Source: Myxococcus sp. CA023
Lineage (GTDB): Bacteria; Myxococcota; Myxococcia; Myxococcales; Myxococcaceae
Assembly (NCBI RefSeq): GCF_010998615.1
Contig: NZ_JAAEAH010000017.1
Span: forward strand, 1 to 64,000
Length of the DNA: 64,000 nucleotides
Direction: 5' to 3'
Shown: piece after piece, positions 25,215 to 34,683 of the stretch
Layout: each line of letters begins with the position of its first letter
Numbering within the stretch: the stretch's first letter is position 1
Notes under the pieces: model-generated
What the model saw: only the letters and a program-made list of their open reading frames with translations
Database searches by the model: none
What the model was told of the DNA's origin: nothing
Position numbers and translations under genes: made by a program

Positions 25215-27407
25215 TTACCGGCAGTTGGAATCCGCATCGTTGTCCGCGCCATCCGCGCACCGGCCCGTCTCCGTGGCGGCGTCCTCGCTGATGTGGAGCG
25301 TGTAGCGGATGGGCGTGTCTTGGTCGGGATTCGCCATGCCGTCCACCACCAACAGCACCGTCTGGCCCTGCGCCAGTGTCACCTTCACGGCGGGCGAGCC
25401 TTGGGGACTCCCGTTCGGGTTGGAGGCGCAACCCAACTCCGTGCCCCTGCAACCCGTGAGCACGTAGAGCGCGTTGCCCCACTCGCTCGGTGCCGTGTCG
25501 AAGACGTAGGTGCCTGCCCGCGGCGCCGTCCACAGGTGCGCGCGGTCCTGCTGGAGCAGCGCGCCGCAGGTGCCCTGGAAGCCGTCACCGGAACCCGCCG
25601 TCTCGCCGTGGAACGTCACCGGCAGCGCGCTGCCCAAGTCGTGGTGTGCGCAGCCGCGTCCACCGCAGCCCGGCGCGTCGTGGCAGTCCGTGTCCGCGCA
25701 GTCCACCCAGCGGTCCCCCTCATTGTCCATGCCGTCGAAGCAGGAGCCCGCCTCGCTGGCCCGCAGCTCGTCGATGTGCAGCTCGAAGTACCCGGCGCTG
25801 AACCGGTCCGGGCTCGCCGAGTCCACCACCACCAGCACCGTCTGTCCCTGCACCAGCGGCACCGAGACACGCGCGCCGCCGCCGTAGCTGATGCCGTCCT
25901 TCGCACACGCCAGATCCGCGCCCCCGCAGCCGCCGCTGCGCACGGAGATGAGCGAGCGGATGGCTGACTTCGCCGTGTCGAAGGTGAAGAGCGCGCTCTT
26001 GGGCGCCGTCCACAGGAAGCCCCGGTCCGGCGCGCCGCTCCCGCCGCACGAGGACTGATGGTCATCCCCCGCGTGCGCGGTGGAGCCCTTCACCATCAAC
26101 GGCACCATGCTGCCCAGGTTCCGGTCCACGCACACGGACGCGCTCGCCGCGCAGACGTTGGGAGCGCCCGTCGCTTCGCAGGACTCGGGCGCCGTGCAGG
26201 TGCCACACTCCAGGAACCCGCCGCACCCGTCCGGCACGGTGCCACAGTCCTTGCCCAGCAGGCCGCAGGTGTAGGGACGGCAGGAAGGCGCCGCGCACAC
26301 GTTGGGCGTGCCGCCACCTCCACATGTCTCGCCATTCGTGCATGCCCCGCACTGGAGCGCGCCGCCGCACCCGTTCGGCACGGTGCCGCAGTCCTTGTCC
26401 AGCGACTCGCAGGTGGCCGGTGTGCAGAGGGGACGACCACAGACGTGGTCCACGCCGCCCCCGCCGCATGTCTCGCCCGCCGGGCAGAGGCCACAGTGAA
26501 GGAGTCCACCGCAGCCATCGGGCACGGTGCCGCAGTTCTTTTCCTGGGACTCGCAGGTGAGCGGGGTGCACACGCCGCCGCCGCAGACATTTGGCACGCC
26601 GCCGCCGCCGCACGTCTGGCCGTCCACGCAGACGCCGCAGTCGAGCATTCCGCCGCATCCATCCGCCACCGGCCCGCAGTTCTTCCCCAGCGTCTCACAC
26701 GTACCCGGCGTGCACGGTGGGTTGCCGCAGACATTGGGCACGCCGCCGCCGCCACACGTCAGACCGCTCGCGCAGGCCCCACAGTCGAGCATGCCGCCGC
26801 AGCCGTCGGACACCGGCCCGCAGTCCTTCCCCAGCGCGTCGCAGGTGGCCCGCTTGCAGATGCCGCGGCCACACACGTTGGGCGCGCCGCCGCCCCCGCA
26901 CGTCAGGCCGTCCGCGCAGCCGCCACAGTCCAAGAGGCCGCCACAGCCGTTCGGCACGGCGCCGCAGTCGCGCGCCAGCGACTCACAGGTATCCGGCGTG
27001 CAGGTGGGCTCGCCGCATACGTTGGGTGTGCCCCCGCCGCCGCAGGACTCCGGCGCCGTGCAGGTGCCGCAGTCGAGCGCGTCTTCACAGCCATTCGAGA
27101 CCGGTCCGCAGTTGAGCCCCAGGGCCTCACAGGTGGTGGGCTCGCAGGGCGCCGGTCCGCACACGTTGTGCCGGCCACTACCTCCGCACACCTCGCCGGG
27201 GCCACAGGCGCCGCAGTCGAGCGTGCCGCCACAGCCATCAATGGCGATGCCGCAGTCCATGCCCTGGGAGGCGCACGTCATGGGCTCGCAGGCGGAGACC
27301 GGCCGGCGGGTGTCCGCGTCCTCGTACGATTGCGTCGGGCTGCACGCCACCCACAGCACCAGCCCACACGCCCAGAACCACGCTCCCCGCCGCCCCGCTC
27401 CGCGCAT
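25215..27407 (-). CDS. Lipoprotein with eight Cys-rich repeats and two C-terminal beta domains
   Basis: About 730 aa from the ATG at 27407. The frame opens 32 codons earlier, but this start gives a basic N-terminus, hydrophobic core and lipobox-like WVAC. Eight tandem 48-residue repeats, each with eight cysteines in constant spacing (CxPxTC...CG.V.xGCGG.LDCG.C..G.TCGGGG.PNVC), fill the first half. Two domains follow, each with a WTAPKSALFTFDTA-like segment and QGQTVLVVVD, like the pre-peptidase C-terminal type. They are separated by Asp-rich CxDGxDNExDxxVDCxDxDC motifs that look calcium-binding. The protein is probably a surface or outer-membrane adhesin-like lipoprotein. Confidence 0.8.
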   Translation of the reverse strand: MRGAGRRGAWFWACGLVLWVACSPTQSYEDADTRRPVSACEPMTCASQGMDCGIAIDGCGGTLDCGACGPGEVCGGSGRHNVCGPAPCEPTTCEALGLNCGPVSNGCEDALDCGTCTAPESCGGGGTPNVCGEPTCTPDTCESLARDCGAVPNGCGGLLDCGGCADGLTCGGGGAPNVCGRGICKRATCDALGKDCGPVSDGCGGMLDCGACASGLTCGGGGVPNVCGNPPCTPGTCETLGKNCGPVADGCGGMLDCGVCVDGQTCGGGGVPNVCGGGVCTPLTCESQEKNCGTVPDGCGGLLHCGLCPAGETCGGGGVDHVCGRPLCTPATCESLDKDCGTVPNGCGGALQCGACTNGETCGGGGTPNVCAAPSCRPYTCGLLGKDCGTVPDGCGGFLECGTCTAPESCEATGAPNVCAASASVCVDRNLGSMVPLMVKGSTAHAGDDHQSSCGGSGAPDRGFLWTAPKSALFTFDTAKSAIRSLISVRSGGCGGADLACAKDGISYGGGARVSVPLVQGQTVLVVVDSASPDRFSAGYFELHIDELRASEAGSCFDGMDNEGDRWVDCADTDCHDAPGCGGRGCAHHDLGSALPVTFHGETAGSGDGFQGTCGALLQQDRAHLWTAPRAGTYVFDTAPSEWGNALYVLTGCRGTELGCASNPNGSPQGSPAVKVTLAQGQTVLLVVDGMANPDQDTPIRYTLHISEDAATETGRCADGADNDADSNCR
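26139..27290 (-). repeat. Eight tandem 144-bp coding repeats
   Basis: The DNA repeats with a 144-bp period and encodes 48-residue units with eight cysteines each. Units 3 to 7 are most alike, while the first and last are more divergent. Copy number is likely to vary between strains by recombination. Confidence 0.8.
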
Positions 27408-27651
27408 GCGCTCCCGTCCCGCCCAGGCCACCACCCGCGCCCAACGTGGGTCCGGGCTTCGCGCGTGCCCAGCCATGGCACGAGGCGGGGTTGGACGGTG
27501 CACACACAGCGGTGCGCGGGCACGGGCGTCGCCTGCCCGAACGCCCGGTTTCCGACGTTCGCGTCACCCGGCGAGCCCCCTGGATTCAGGGTGCGGAGCG
27601 CTTCACCCTGCCCGAGGACATGGGCGGTGGACCGTCTGGGGAGGAGGGGAG

Positions 27652-29928
27652 GTGGCACGTCCGTGGACGTTCGCGCAGCGCGCGGGCGCCGGCTTCATCA
27701 TCTCGTTGGTGGTGGCGCTCGTGCTGGCGGGAACGTCCGTGGTGGCGCTGCTCTCCGTGCGGGCCAATCACAAGGCGCGCATCCTGGAGCTGTCCCGGGA
27801 CGTGCTGGACATCAAACAACTGGAGCGGACCTTCAACGACAAGGTCGTCAGTGGCCGGGGCTTCGCTTTATCGGGAGATGCCTTCTTCGCCCACGACATG
27901 TCCGTCGCGCGCGAGCGCTTCATCGCCACCTACGAAGCCCTGAAGCGCCGGCTCACCCAGGAGCCCCTGGCCACGCAACTGGAGGCCGTCTCCCACGCGG
28001 AGATGGAGCACGAGGAGGCCATGCAAGCGCTCATCATGGAGCGCGAGGATGGCGTGCCCCGCCAGCGGCTGGAGCAGATTTTCGACGGCCACGTGGCGGA
28101 CACACGCCACCGTGCAATGGACAGCCTCCGGATGCTCCACCAGCAGACGGAGGCCCGGCTGTCCGAGGGCATCCATGAGAGCCTGGCCACGGACCGCAGC
28201 GCGCTCGGGCTGTCCCTGCTCGCGGGGAGCCTGGGCCTCGCGGGCGCCACGATGCTGGCGTGGACGCTGACGCGCAAGCTGCGGCCCATCCAACAGGAGG
28301 CGGAGGCCAGCGCCGAGCGCTTCCAGCTCCTCGTGGAGGGAGTGCGCGACTACGCCTTGTTCCTGCTGGACGCGCGGGGCCGGGTGGAGAGCTGGAACCC
28401 GGGCGCGGAGCGCATCATGGGCTACCGCGAGGCGGAAATCCTGGGCCAGCCCTCCAGCGTCTTCTACCCGCCAGATGCGGTGGCGGCGGGGATTCCGGAC
28501 AAGGACCTGGTGCGGGCCCGGAGGGATGGGCGGCTGCACACGGAGGGCTGGCGAGTGCGGAAGGACGGCTCGCGCTATCTGGCGGACGTCAACGTCACCG
28601 TGCTCCAGGACGCGCGCGGGCAGCCGCGCGGCTTCGCCAAGGTGACGCGCGACATCACCGAGCGGCGCCGGGCCGAGCGCACGCAGCAACTGCTGGCGGA
28701 GGCGGGGGGCCTCTTCCACCAGTTCCAGGACCCCGACCAGACGGTGGCCGAGCTGACGCGTATCATGGTGCCGGAGGTGGCGGACGCCTGCCTGCTCTAC
28801 CTGCTGACGGCCAGTGGCGACCTCAAGCCCCGCGCGGTGGCGCACGCGATGCCGGAGAAGGAGGCGTGGCTGTGGGACGCGGCGCGGCGCTTTCCGCCGC
28901 CACCAGAGTCTCCGTGGGGCATCTGGCAGGTGATGCGCACGGGGCGCTCCGAGCTCAAGAGCGACGTGTCTCCGGAGACCCTGGCCCGGGGGCTGGTGGG
29001 CCCCGAGCACCTCTCGTTGATGGAGAAGGTGGGCGTGCGCTCCTACCTCGGCGTGCCGCTGCGGGTGGGGCGGCAGACTCGCGGAGTGTTCGTGCTGCTG
29101 ACGTCCGCGCCGGAGCGCCGGCTGACGGTGACGGACCAGGTCTTCGTGGAGGAGGTGGCGGGACGTGCCGCGCTCGCGCTGGACAACGCCCGGCTCTGGA
29201 GCGAGGCGCAGGACGCGGTGGAGCTCATCGGCGTGGCCGCGCACGACTTGGGCAATCCGTTGAACACGCTGCAGTTGCTGCTGCGAAGGCTTCAGCGGAT
29301 GGAGCTCGCGGAGGAGCAGAAGGCGCGCGACGGGCTGGCGGCGGCGCTGAAGCAGACACAGCGGCTGGGGCAGCTGCTGCACAACCTGCTGGACCTCTCG
29401 CGGCTGTCATCGGGGAAGCTGATGCTGGACGTGGCGCCGGTGGACCTGCCGGAACTGGTGCACGAGGTGGTGGAGCGCTTCGCCGAACAGGCTGCGGAGG
29501 CGGGCTGCAAGCTGGAGTTCGGCGCGGAATTGGGGCTGGTGGGCCGGTGGGACCGGCTGCGGTTGGACCGGGTGGTGACGAACCTCTTGTCCAACGCGCT
29601 GAAGTTCGGCAGGGGACGGCCGGTGGAGGTCCGGGTGGAGCATGCAGGCGTGGCGCGGGCGCGGCTGTGCGTGAGAGACCACGGCGTGGGCATTGCCCCG
29701 GAGGCGCAGCGGCGCATCTTCGAGCGCTTCGAAAGAGAGCCCTCCGGAGGCCAGCATGCGGGCTTCGGGCTGGGGCTCTACATCGTCCGGCAGCTGGTGG
29801 AGGCTCACGGCGGCACCATTCGGGTGGAGAGCGCCCCCAGCGAGGGCGCCACCTTCATCGTGGAGTTGCCGCTGATGCTGCTGGGCTCGGAGCTGCGCGA
29901 GCCACCCGATATACCCCTGCACTCGTGA
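27652..29928 (+). CDS. Membrane sensor histidine kinase (CHASE3-like, PAS, GAF)
   Basis: The predicted protein is 758 aa from the GTG at 27652, with GGAGG 7 bases upstream. A much longer open frame exists upstream but is antisense to the Cys-rich gene. There are two transmembrane segments (about residues 12-34 and 186-205) around a helical CHASE3-like sensor, then PAS (about 223-340) and GAF (about 350-515) domains. HisKA follows with the phospho-acceptor His531 in AAHDLGNPLNTL, then a HATPase domain with NLLSNALKFGRG, DHGVGI and GFGLGLYI. No response regulator gene is adjacent, so the partner is elsewhere. Confidence 0.9.
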   Translation: MARPWTFAQRAGAGFIISLVVALVLAGTSVVALLSVRANHKARILELSRDVLDIKQLERTFNDKVVSGRGFALSGDAFFAHDMSVARERFIATYEALKRRLTQEPLATQLEAVSHAEMEHEEAMQALIMEREDGVPRQRLEQIFDGHVADTRHRAMDSLRMLHQQTEARLSEGIHESLATDRSALGLSLLAGSLGLAGATMLAWTLTRKLRPIQQEAEASAERFQLLVEGVRDYALFLLDARGRVESWNPGAERIMGYREAEILGQPSSVFYPPDAVAAGIPDKDLVRARRDGRLHTEGWRVRKDGSRYLADVNVTVLQDARGQPRGFAKVTRDITERRRAERTQQLLAEAGGLFHQFQDPDQTVAELTRIMVPEVADACLLYLLTASGDLKPRAVAHAMPEKEAWLWDAARRFPPPPESPWGIWQVMRTGRSELKSDVSPETLARGLVGPEHLSLMEKVGVRSYLGVPLRVGRQTRGVFVLLTSAPERRLTVTDQVFVEEVAGRAALALDNARLWSEAQDAVELIGVAAHDLGNPLNTLQLLLRRLQRMELAEEQKARDGLAAALKQTQRLGQLLHNLLDLSRLSSGKLMLDVAPVDLPELVHEVVERFAEQAAEAGCKLEFGAELGLVGRWDRLRLDRVVTNLLSNALKFGRGRPVEVRVEHAGVARARLCVRDHGVGIAPEAQRRIFERFEREPSGGQHAGFGLGLYIVRQLVEAHGGTIRVESAPSEGATFIVELPLMLLGSELREPPDIPLHS

Positions 29929-29937
29929 GCCCGCCTG

Positions 29938-30834
29938 TCACGCGTGCAGCGGCGGCCGGGTGTCCACGAAGGTCCGCAGGGGCGACCGCTCCGGCGCCTT
30001 CTCCTGCTCCTCCAGCAGCTCGAACTCCAGCGAGTCATGCGCGCAGAACACCGTGACGTCCCGTCCGTGCCGCCGCACCAGCTCGCGCAGCCGGCGCATG
30101 TTGTGCCAGCGCAGGTAGCCATCCGTCTGATTCAGTTTCTGGGCGATGCGCAGGCCCAGGGTGCACTGGTACCGGTCCGGGGCCATTTCCCCATGGTAGA
30201 AGTACGCGTCTCCGGCGTGCAGCAGCCAACCGCTTCCATTCTGGATGGCGACGCCAGCGTGGCCCAGGGTGTGGCCCGGCAGCGGCACCAGCAGGATTTC
30301 CGGCGGCAGGCCCGTCAAATCCCTCACGCACTCGAAGCCGAACCAGCGCTCACCGTCCCCCAGGGAGGGATACGTCACCCACTGCGTCTCCGGGGGCCAC
30401 TGCCGTGGCCGGTAGCGTCTCCGGTCCCTCGCCGTCGCCTGGGACAGGGCCTGCTGGTACTCATCCCACAAGAGATGGATCTTCGCGTGAGGGAAGTCGC
30501 TCAGGCCGCCAGCGTGGTCGCAGTCCAGGTGGGTGAGGACGATGTCGCGCACGTCCTCGGCATGGAAGCCCATGCGCTCAATCTGTCGGATGGCCGTGGA
30601 GCCCTCGTTGAGCTGGGGCCGGATTCCCTTGAGGAGCAGCGGGTGCAGCCGCGCCCGGGGGTGCTTCACGTCCTCCAGGCCGAAGCCGGTGTCCACCAGG
30701 ATGAGTCCCTGCCGGCCTTCCAGCAGGAGGCAGTGACACGTCAGTGCCGCGGGCCCCGTGAAGCCCTTTCGCCCGTCCACCAGCCGGCCGCCCGGTGGGC
30801 ACAGGGTGGTGCAGTTCAGGTGGTGGATGCGCAT
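29938..30834 (-). CDS. MBL-fold metallohydrolase, N-acyl-homoserine-lactonase-like
   Basis: The gene encodes 298 aa. The segment VLTHLDCDHAGGLSDFP is the metal-binding loop, in the HxDxDH form instead of the classic HxHxDH. GHTLGHAGV and a late HAGDAYF supply further ligands. The architecture resembles AHL lactonase and related MBL proteins that open lactone rings. Myxobacteria are not known for their own AHL signalling, so quenching other bacteria's signals is possible but unproven. It is cytoplasmic (no signal peptide) and converges with the histidine kinase gene, 9 bases apart. Confidence 0.82.
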   Translation of the reverse strand: MRIHHLNCTTLCPPGGRLVDGRKGFTGPAALTCHCLLLEGRQGLILVDTGFGLEDVKHPRARLHPLLLKGIRPQLNEGSTAIRQIERMGFHAEDVRDIVLTHLDCDHAGGLSDFPHAKIHLLWDEYQQALSQATARDRRRYRPRQWPPETQWVTYPSLGDGERWFGFECVRDLTGLPPEILLVPLPGHTLGHAGVAIQNGSGWLLHAGDAYFYHGEMAPDRYQCTLGLRIAQKLNQTDGYLRWHNMRRLRELVRRHGRDVTVFCAHDSLEFELLEEQEKAPERSPLRTFVDTRPPLHA

Positions 30835-30974
30835 CGCTTTCGCTCCTCGGCAGGGAGCCGCTCGGGCGGCCCGGGTCTGGAGCTAAAGGTGCGCCGCGCG
30901 GCGCCACGGAGGAATCCGCTCGAGCGGGGTGGCGGAAGGCTCGCCCGCCCGGAGGGGGTGCCTGGACGTCCGCT

Positions 30975-31460
30975 TCAGAGCTGCTGCAGGTGCTCGGCCG
31001 TCCGCTCCTCGCGGACGTTGCCGGTGTTGAGCGTGGTGGCGGGCTCGAAGAGCAGGACGTGGACCTCCTCCTCCGCCACGGGCCGGTGCTCCACGCCGCG
31101 AGGAATGATGATGAACTCGCCTGGGCCCACGTCCACCGTGCGCTCGCGCAGCTCCATGCGCAGCTGGCCGTGGAGCACGAGGAACAGCTCGTCCTCGGCG
31201 TCGTGCTGGTGCCAGACGAAGGGGCCGTGGAGCCGGGCCAGCCGGACGTGTTGGCCGTTCAGCTCGCCCACCACCTTCGGGGACCAGTGCTCGGAGAAGA
31301 GGGCCAGCTTCTGCGCGAGGTTGACCTTGTCCACCTCGGGGGCTGGTGCGTCCAGGGTGCCAGTGCCTTCCAAGGCACGGGCAGTGTCGGCGCGGCGGCG
31401 GGAGTCCCAGCGCGGACGACGTCCGGCGAGGACCGTGGGGCTGCGATGAGGCGCGCTCAT
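30975..31460 (-). CDS. Cupin-domain protein
   Basis: The predicted protein is 161 aa from the ATG at 31460, with GGAGAT upstream. The upstream extension of the frame lacks sense. The cupin motif 1 (WHQHDAEDELFLVLHG) and motif 2 (GEFIIIPRGVEHRPVAEE) are intact, with two His, one Glu and a further His as metal ligands. The N-terminal 40 residues are Arg-rich and outside the barrel. Small single-domain cupins range from enzymes to sugar-binding proteins, so the role is unknown. Confidence 0.82.
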   Translation of the reverse strand: MSAPHRSPTVLAGRRPRWDSRRRADTARALEGTGTLDAPAPEVDKVNLAQKLALFSEHWSPKVVGELNGQHVRLARLHGPFVWHQHDAEDELFLVLHGQLRMELRERTVDVGPGEFIIIPRGVEHRPVAEEEVHVLLFEPATTLNTGNVREERTAEHLQQL

Positions 31461-31644
31461 GCGGGTGTCATCTCCTTCCGCGGCGCCGCTGCATTGGCTT
31501 GCGCCATGAGTTCGTCGTCGGAGTGTCTGTCTTCTGCGGAGGATAATCCCGCCTGTCAGCGCGCGGGAGTGGCCGCGAGGTCGACTACCCGACGGATGAC
31601 GTGAAACATCGCGCCCGCGTGTCACGAAGGCGTCTGTCTCGAGC

Positions 31645-32574
31645 TCAGTCCGGGAAGAACATCGGGTCGCGCGTGGTGACGAACGAGGAGATGGCGCTGG
31701 CCACTTCCGCCGGCAGCCCGGTGAATTGCACCCCCACGCCTGGCATCAGCTCCGGCGTGCGGGAATTGGCCTCGCGCACCCAGCGCACCACGCCCGTCAC
31801 CTTCATGGGCCGGCCGCCCGGCAGCGTGAAGTCCAGCTCCACCTGCGTGCCGCGCGGCACCGCGTCCACGGTGGCGATGAAGACGCCGCCCTCGCTGAGG
31901 TCCAGTGAGAAACCCGTGAAGAAGTTGGAGTCGCTGCGCATGTCGATGGACGTGTGCATCCGCACCCGTCCGTTGCGCCGCGCGTCGTTCTCCGGCGTGG
32001 TGGTGGGCCGGGCCGCGGCTGCTGGGAGAGGTGCGTGCCCCTGGGCCCTCGCCGCGGCGGCCGCCCGCGCCAGCTCGGCCTGGCGGGCCTTGGCGGCTTC
32101 GTGTTGTGCCCGCGACGCGGCTTCCTGGCGGGCCTTGGCCGCCTCGGCCTGACGCGTGAGCACCGCTTCCGCCTCGGTCACCGCGCGGGCCACCTGCGCC
32201 GCCTGCTCCTGGTGGGCTCGCAGCAGCGACTGCATCTCCGAACCTGCTTGCCGCCGAGCCTGGAGCGCCGCTTGACGGGCCTCCAGTGCCCGGATGCGCG
32301 GCGCCTCCACGTCCAGCGCGGGCGCCACGGCCAACTGCAACCGGGAGGCCTGTTCCCCCAACATGGGGTCGGCACCGGGGGCCTGGTGGGCCCGCGTCAG
32401 CGCCTGCCGCGTCTGCTCCAACCGGGTGGCCAGCGCGGACGCCTCCGCCGTGGCCTGGGCGAGTTGTTCATGGAGCCGGCCCTCCAGCGTGGACAGCTCG
32501 CTCTCGGCGCGAGCCAGCTCCGCTTCACGGGAAGCAGCTGGGGGCATGCGGGCAGCAGGGGACGGCGAGCTCAT
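31645..32574 (-). CDS. PilZ-domain protein with long coiled coil (TIGR02266 type)
   Basis: About 309 aa from the ATG at 32574. Residues 10-190 are Ala/Gln/Arg/Glu-rich with heptad character, a long coiled coil. The C-terminal 115 residues hold a PilZ domain with RRNGRVRM (RxxxR-type) and DLSEGGVFI (D/NxSxxG), the c-di-GMP-binding motifs. The form matches TIGR02266, a paralogous PilZ group common in Myxococcus. It may link c-di-GMP to motility or envelope assembly through coiled-coil partners. Confidence 0.85.
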   Translation of the reverse strand: MSSPSPAARMPPAASREAELARAESELSTLEGRLHEQLAQATAEASALATRLEQTRQALTRAHQAPGADPMLGEQASRLQLAVAPALDVEAPRIRALEARQAALQARRQAGSEMQSLLRAHQEQAAQVARAVTEAEAVLTRQAEAAKARQEAASRAQHEAAKARQAELARAAAAARAQGHAPLPAAAARPTTTPENDARRNGRVRMHTSIDMRSDSNFFTGFSLDLSEGGVFIATVDAVPRGTQVELDFTLPGGRPMKVTGVVRWVREANSRTPELMPGVGVQFTGLPAEVASAISSFVTTRDPMFFPD

Positions 32575-32716
32575 GGGCGAAAGACTCCAGGGCCGCCCAC
32601 TGTAGCGCCCCCCGGACGACCCCACGAGCCCTACGCACCGAGCCGGAAATGACCCGGGGCCGCCCGCCTCCCAGGGATTGGCGGCAGGCAGGCGACCATG
32701 CGCCGCCCGGGCCGCC

Positions 32717-34069
32717 TCAGTCCGCGCCCTTGATGCAGGCCACCGGCTTGAGCCGGTAGGCCACCCGGGCCAGCCCCGCCATCTCCACCGTCTCCAGGAC
32801 GTCGTCCAGGTTCTTGTAGCAAGGGCCGGACTCGTCCAGCGGCGTCTGGCGGGTATTGAGGAGGATGCCCGCCTCGGCCATGCGCTTGTCGGTGGCGTCC
32901 TGCTTCAGCACGCGCCTCGCCTCGCCGCGCGACATGCGGCGGCCGGAGCCGTGGTTCACCGAATAGATGGACTTCTGTGCGCCCGGCTCGGCGAAGAGGA
33001 TGGCACTGCCCGTCTCCATGGAGCCCGGGATGAGGATGGGGTGGCCCGTCTTCTCCCAGGGCGTGCCCTTCAGCGCGGGGTGTCCCCCGGGGAACGCGCG
33101 CGTGGCGCCCTTTCGGGCGACGAACTTCCCCGCCTCCTTCTGGATGAGGTTGTGGGAGATTTCGTAATACACGCTGGCCGTGCCGCCGAAGACGTCCTCC
33201 AGCGCCGCGCACACCGCCTCACCGATGATGAGCCGGTTGGCCACCGCGAAGTTGGCCGCCATGTTGTGGAGGTTCCAGTAGTCGCGGCCCAGCGGGCTCT
33301 CCGCGTCCAGCCAGACATGGTCCTCGCTGCGGCTCTTGAGTCCCAGTTGCGCGGCGCCCTCCACGAAGAAGTGCTTGGCGATGTTCCACCCGAAGCCGCG
33401 GCTGCCGGTGTGCAGCATCACCCACACGCGGCCGTCCTGGTCCACCTGCATCTCGGTGAAGTGGTTGCCGCCGCCCAGGCTGCCCAGTTGCTCACGCTTG
33501 CCGAAGGCGCGCTCGGGGATGTCCACCCGGTCGTCCTCGACGGGGATGTAGTCGCGCTCGGTGACGGACGAACCCCGGCCCAGGGCCTTGGCGCCGTGGC
33601 GCACCACGTCCGCGAAGGTGCGGTCCGTCACCCTGCGCTGCTTCTGCACGCGGCTGGCGCCCACGCCCACGGCGATGCGCTTCGTCACCTCTTCAATCCA
33701 GCGGCGGCGCTTCGTGGCGTCGGCGACGTCCTCGGCGGTGAGCGTCGTCTGCAACTGCACCATGCCGCAGCCGATGTCATAGCCGGCGGCGGTGGGCAGG
33801 AGGATGCCGTCCGTTTCCACCACCGTGCCAATGGGTACGCCGTAGCCCAGGTGACAGTCGGGTGTGACAGCCACGCGGGTGACCCCGGGGAAGGATGCCG
33901 CATTCACCACCTGGTCAAAGACAGAGTCCTCCAGTCCAGGTTGCTCGGGGCCCTCCCCCCACAGCAACTTGTCGGACAGGAACAGGTCCGCATCGACCTT
34001 CATGCTCTTGGTCTTCGCCAGGACGTAATGGCCCTCTGAGACCTTCTCCAGCCGCTGCTTCCAACTCAT
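32717..34069 (-). CDS. rtcB: RtcB-family RNA ligase
   Basis: The gene encodes 450 aa. Family motifs are visible: PDCHLGYGVPIG, AAGYDIGCGM (metal-binding Asp/Cys), GGGNHFTEMQ and the late SVNHGSGRRMS, whose His is guanylylated. The enzyme joins 2',3'-cyclic phosphate or 3'-phosphate RNA ends to 5'-OH ends using GTP and Mn. No RtcA or archease gene is adjacent. The neighbouring upstream gene is divergent across 277 bases in which I see no gene. Confidence 0.95.
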   Translation of the reverse strand: MSWKQRLEKVSEGHYVLAKTKSMKVDADLFLSDKLLWGEGPEQPGLEDSVFDQVVNAASFPGVTRVAVTPDCHLGYGVPIGTVVETDGILLPTAAGYDIGCGMVQLQTTLTAEDVADATKRRRWIEEVTKRIAVGVGASRVQKQRRVTDRTFADVVRHGAKALGRGSSVTERDYIPVEDDRVDIPERAFGKREQLGSLGGGNHFTEMQVDQDGRVWVMLHTGSRGFGWNIAKHFFVEGAAQLGLKSRSEDHVWLDAESPLGRDYWNLHNMAANFAVANRLIIGEAVCAALEDVFGGTASVYYEISHNLIQKEAGKFVARKGATRAFPGGHPALKGTPWEKTGHPILIPGSMETGSAILFAEPGAQKSIYSVNHGSGRRMSRGEARRVLKQDATDKRMAEAGILLNTRQTPLDESGPCYKNLDDVLETVEMAGLARVAYRLKPVACIKGAD

Positions 34070-34346
34070 GACTCTTATCCCCCAGATGGGATGAACACGC
34101 GGCAGCGACGGGAGCGCCCAGGGAAGCTGACGCCAGGAGCCGAAACCCGAAAACAGGAGCAGAGGATGCTGGGGGCACAGGCGGGAAGGCGAGCGAATTC
34201 GGAGCCGCGCGCGGCCGCGGCCGGGACGTGCCCGGCCGGGCGAAAGTCAGCCCGAGAGCGGACGGCGAGGCTCCAATCGCCCCGGGACTTGTCACGTCCG
34301 GATTCCATTCCCATCCATTCCGCAGCATCCAGGTAGGGGGTGGGCG

Positions 34347-34679
34347 ATGGGTTTCCTTGGTGGGATTTTCCTGGCGGTGGCGTTGCAGGCGGGACCCGTG
34401 GAGAAGGAGCAGGCACAGACGCCGGTGGAGGTGGCAGCCCCGGTGTTCAATCCCTCCGCGTGCGCGAAGAAGCGGGTGGACCCCTGTGGGTGTCACCATG
34501 TGTATGGCATCCGGCACTGCCACCCGAATCGGAAGGGTGACCACTGCGAGGCGCCGGTGAAGGCGGAGGTCGAGGCCCCGCGCAAGAGCCGGGACGCCTC
34601 GAAGAAGGCGGACACGCAGGCCCGGACACACGAGCCCGAGAAGAAGCAGCTCGACCCAAGCAAGTCCGTGTCCATGTAG
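34347..34679 (+). CDS. Small secreted Cys/His-rich protein
   Basis: The gene encodes 110 aa with a short hydrophobic N-terminus (GFLGGIFLAVALQAG) that may be a signal peptide. The middle contains six cysteines and four histidines within about 30 residues (CAKKRVDPCGCHHVYGIRHC, then HPNRKGDHC), suggesting a metal site or tight disulfide knot. The C-terminus is Lys/Glu/Ala-rich and disordered. No family is recognised. Confidence 0.6.
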   Translation: MGFLGGIFLAVALQAGPVEKEQAQTPVEVAAPVFNPSACAKKRVDPCGCHHVYGIRHCHPNRKGDHCEAPVKAEVEAPRKSRDASKKADTQARTHEPEKKQLDPSKSVSM

Positions 34680-34683
34680 GACC

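Noticed and set aside
26139-27290. Regular DNA repeat taken as a CRISPR array
   Set aside because: The 144-bp period is a multiple of three, keeps an open frame and encodes Cys-rich protein units with no spacers.
26527-27651. N-terminal extension of the histidine kinase gene across the Cys-rich lipoprotein
   Set aside because: The extension is Pro/Ser/Gln-rich and antisense to a well-supported gene. A GTG with a good ribosome binding site at 27652 fits the first membrane segment.
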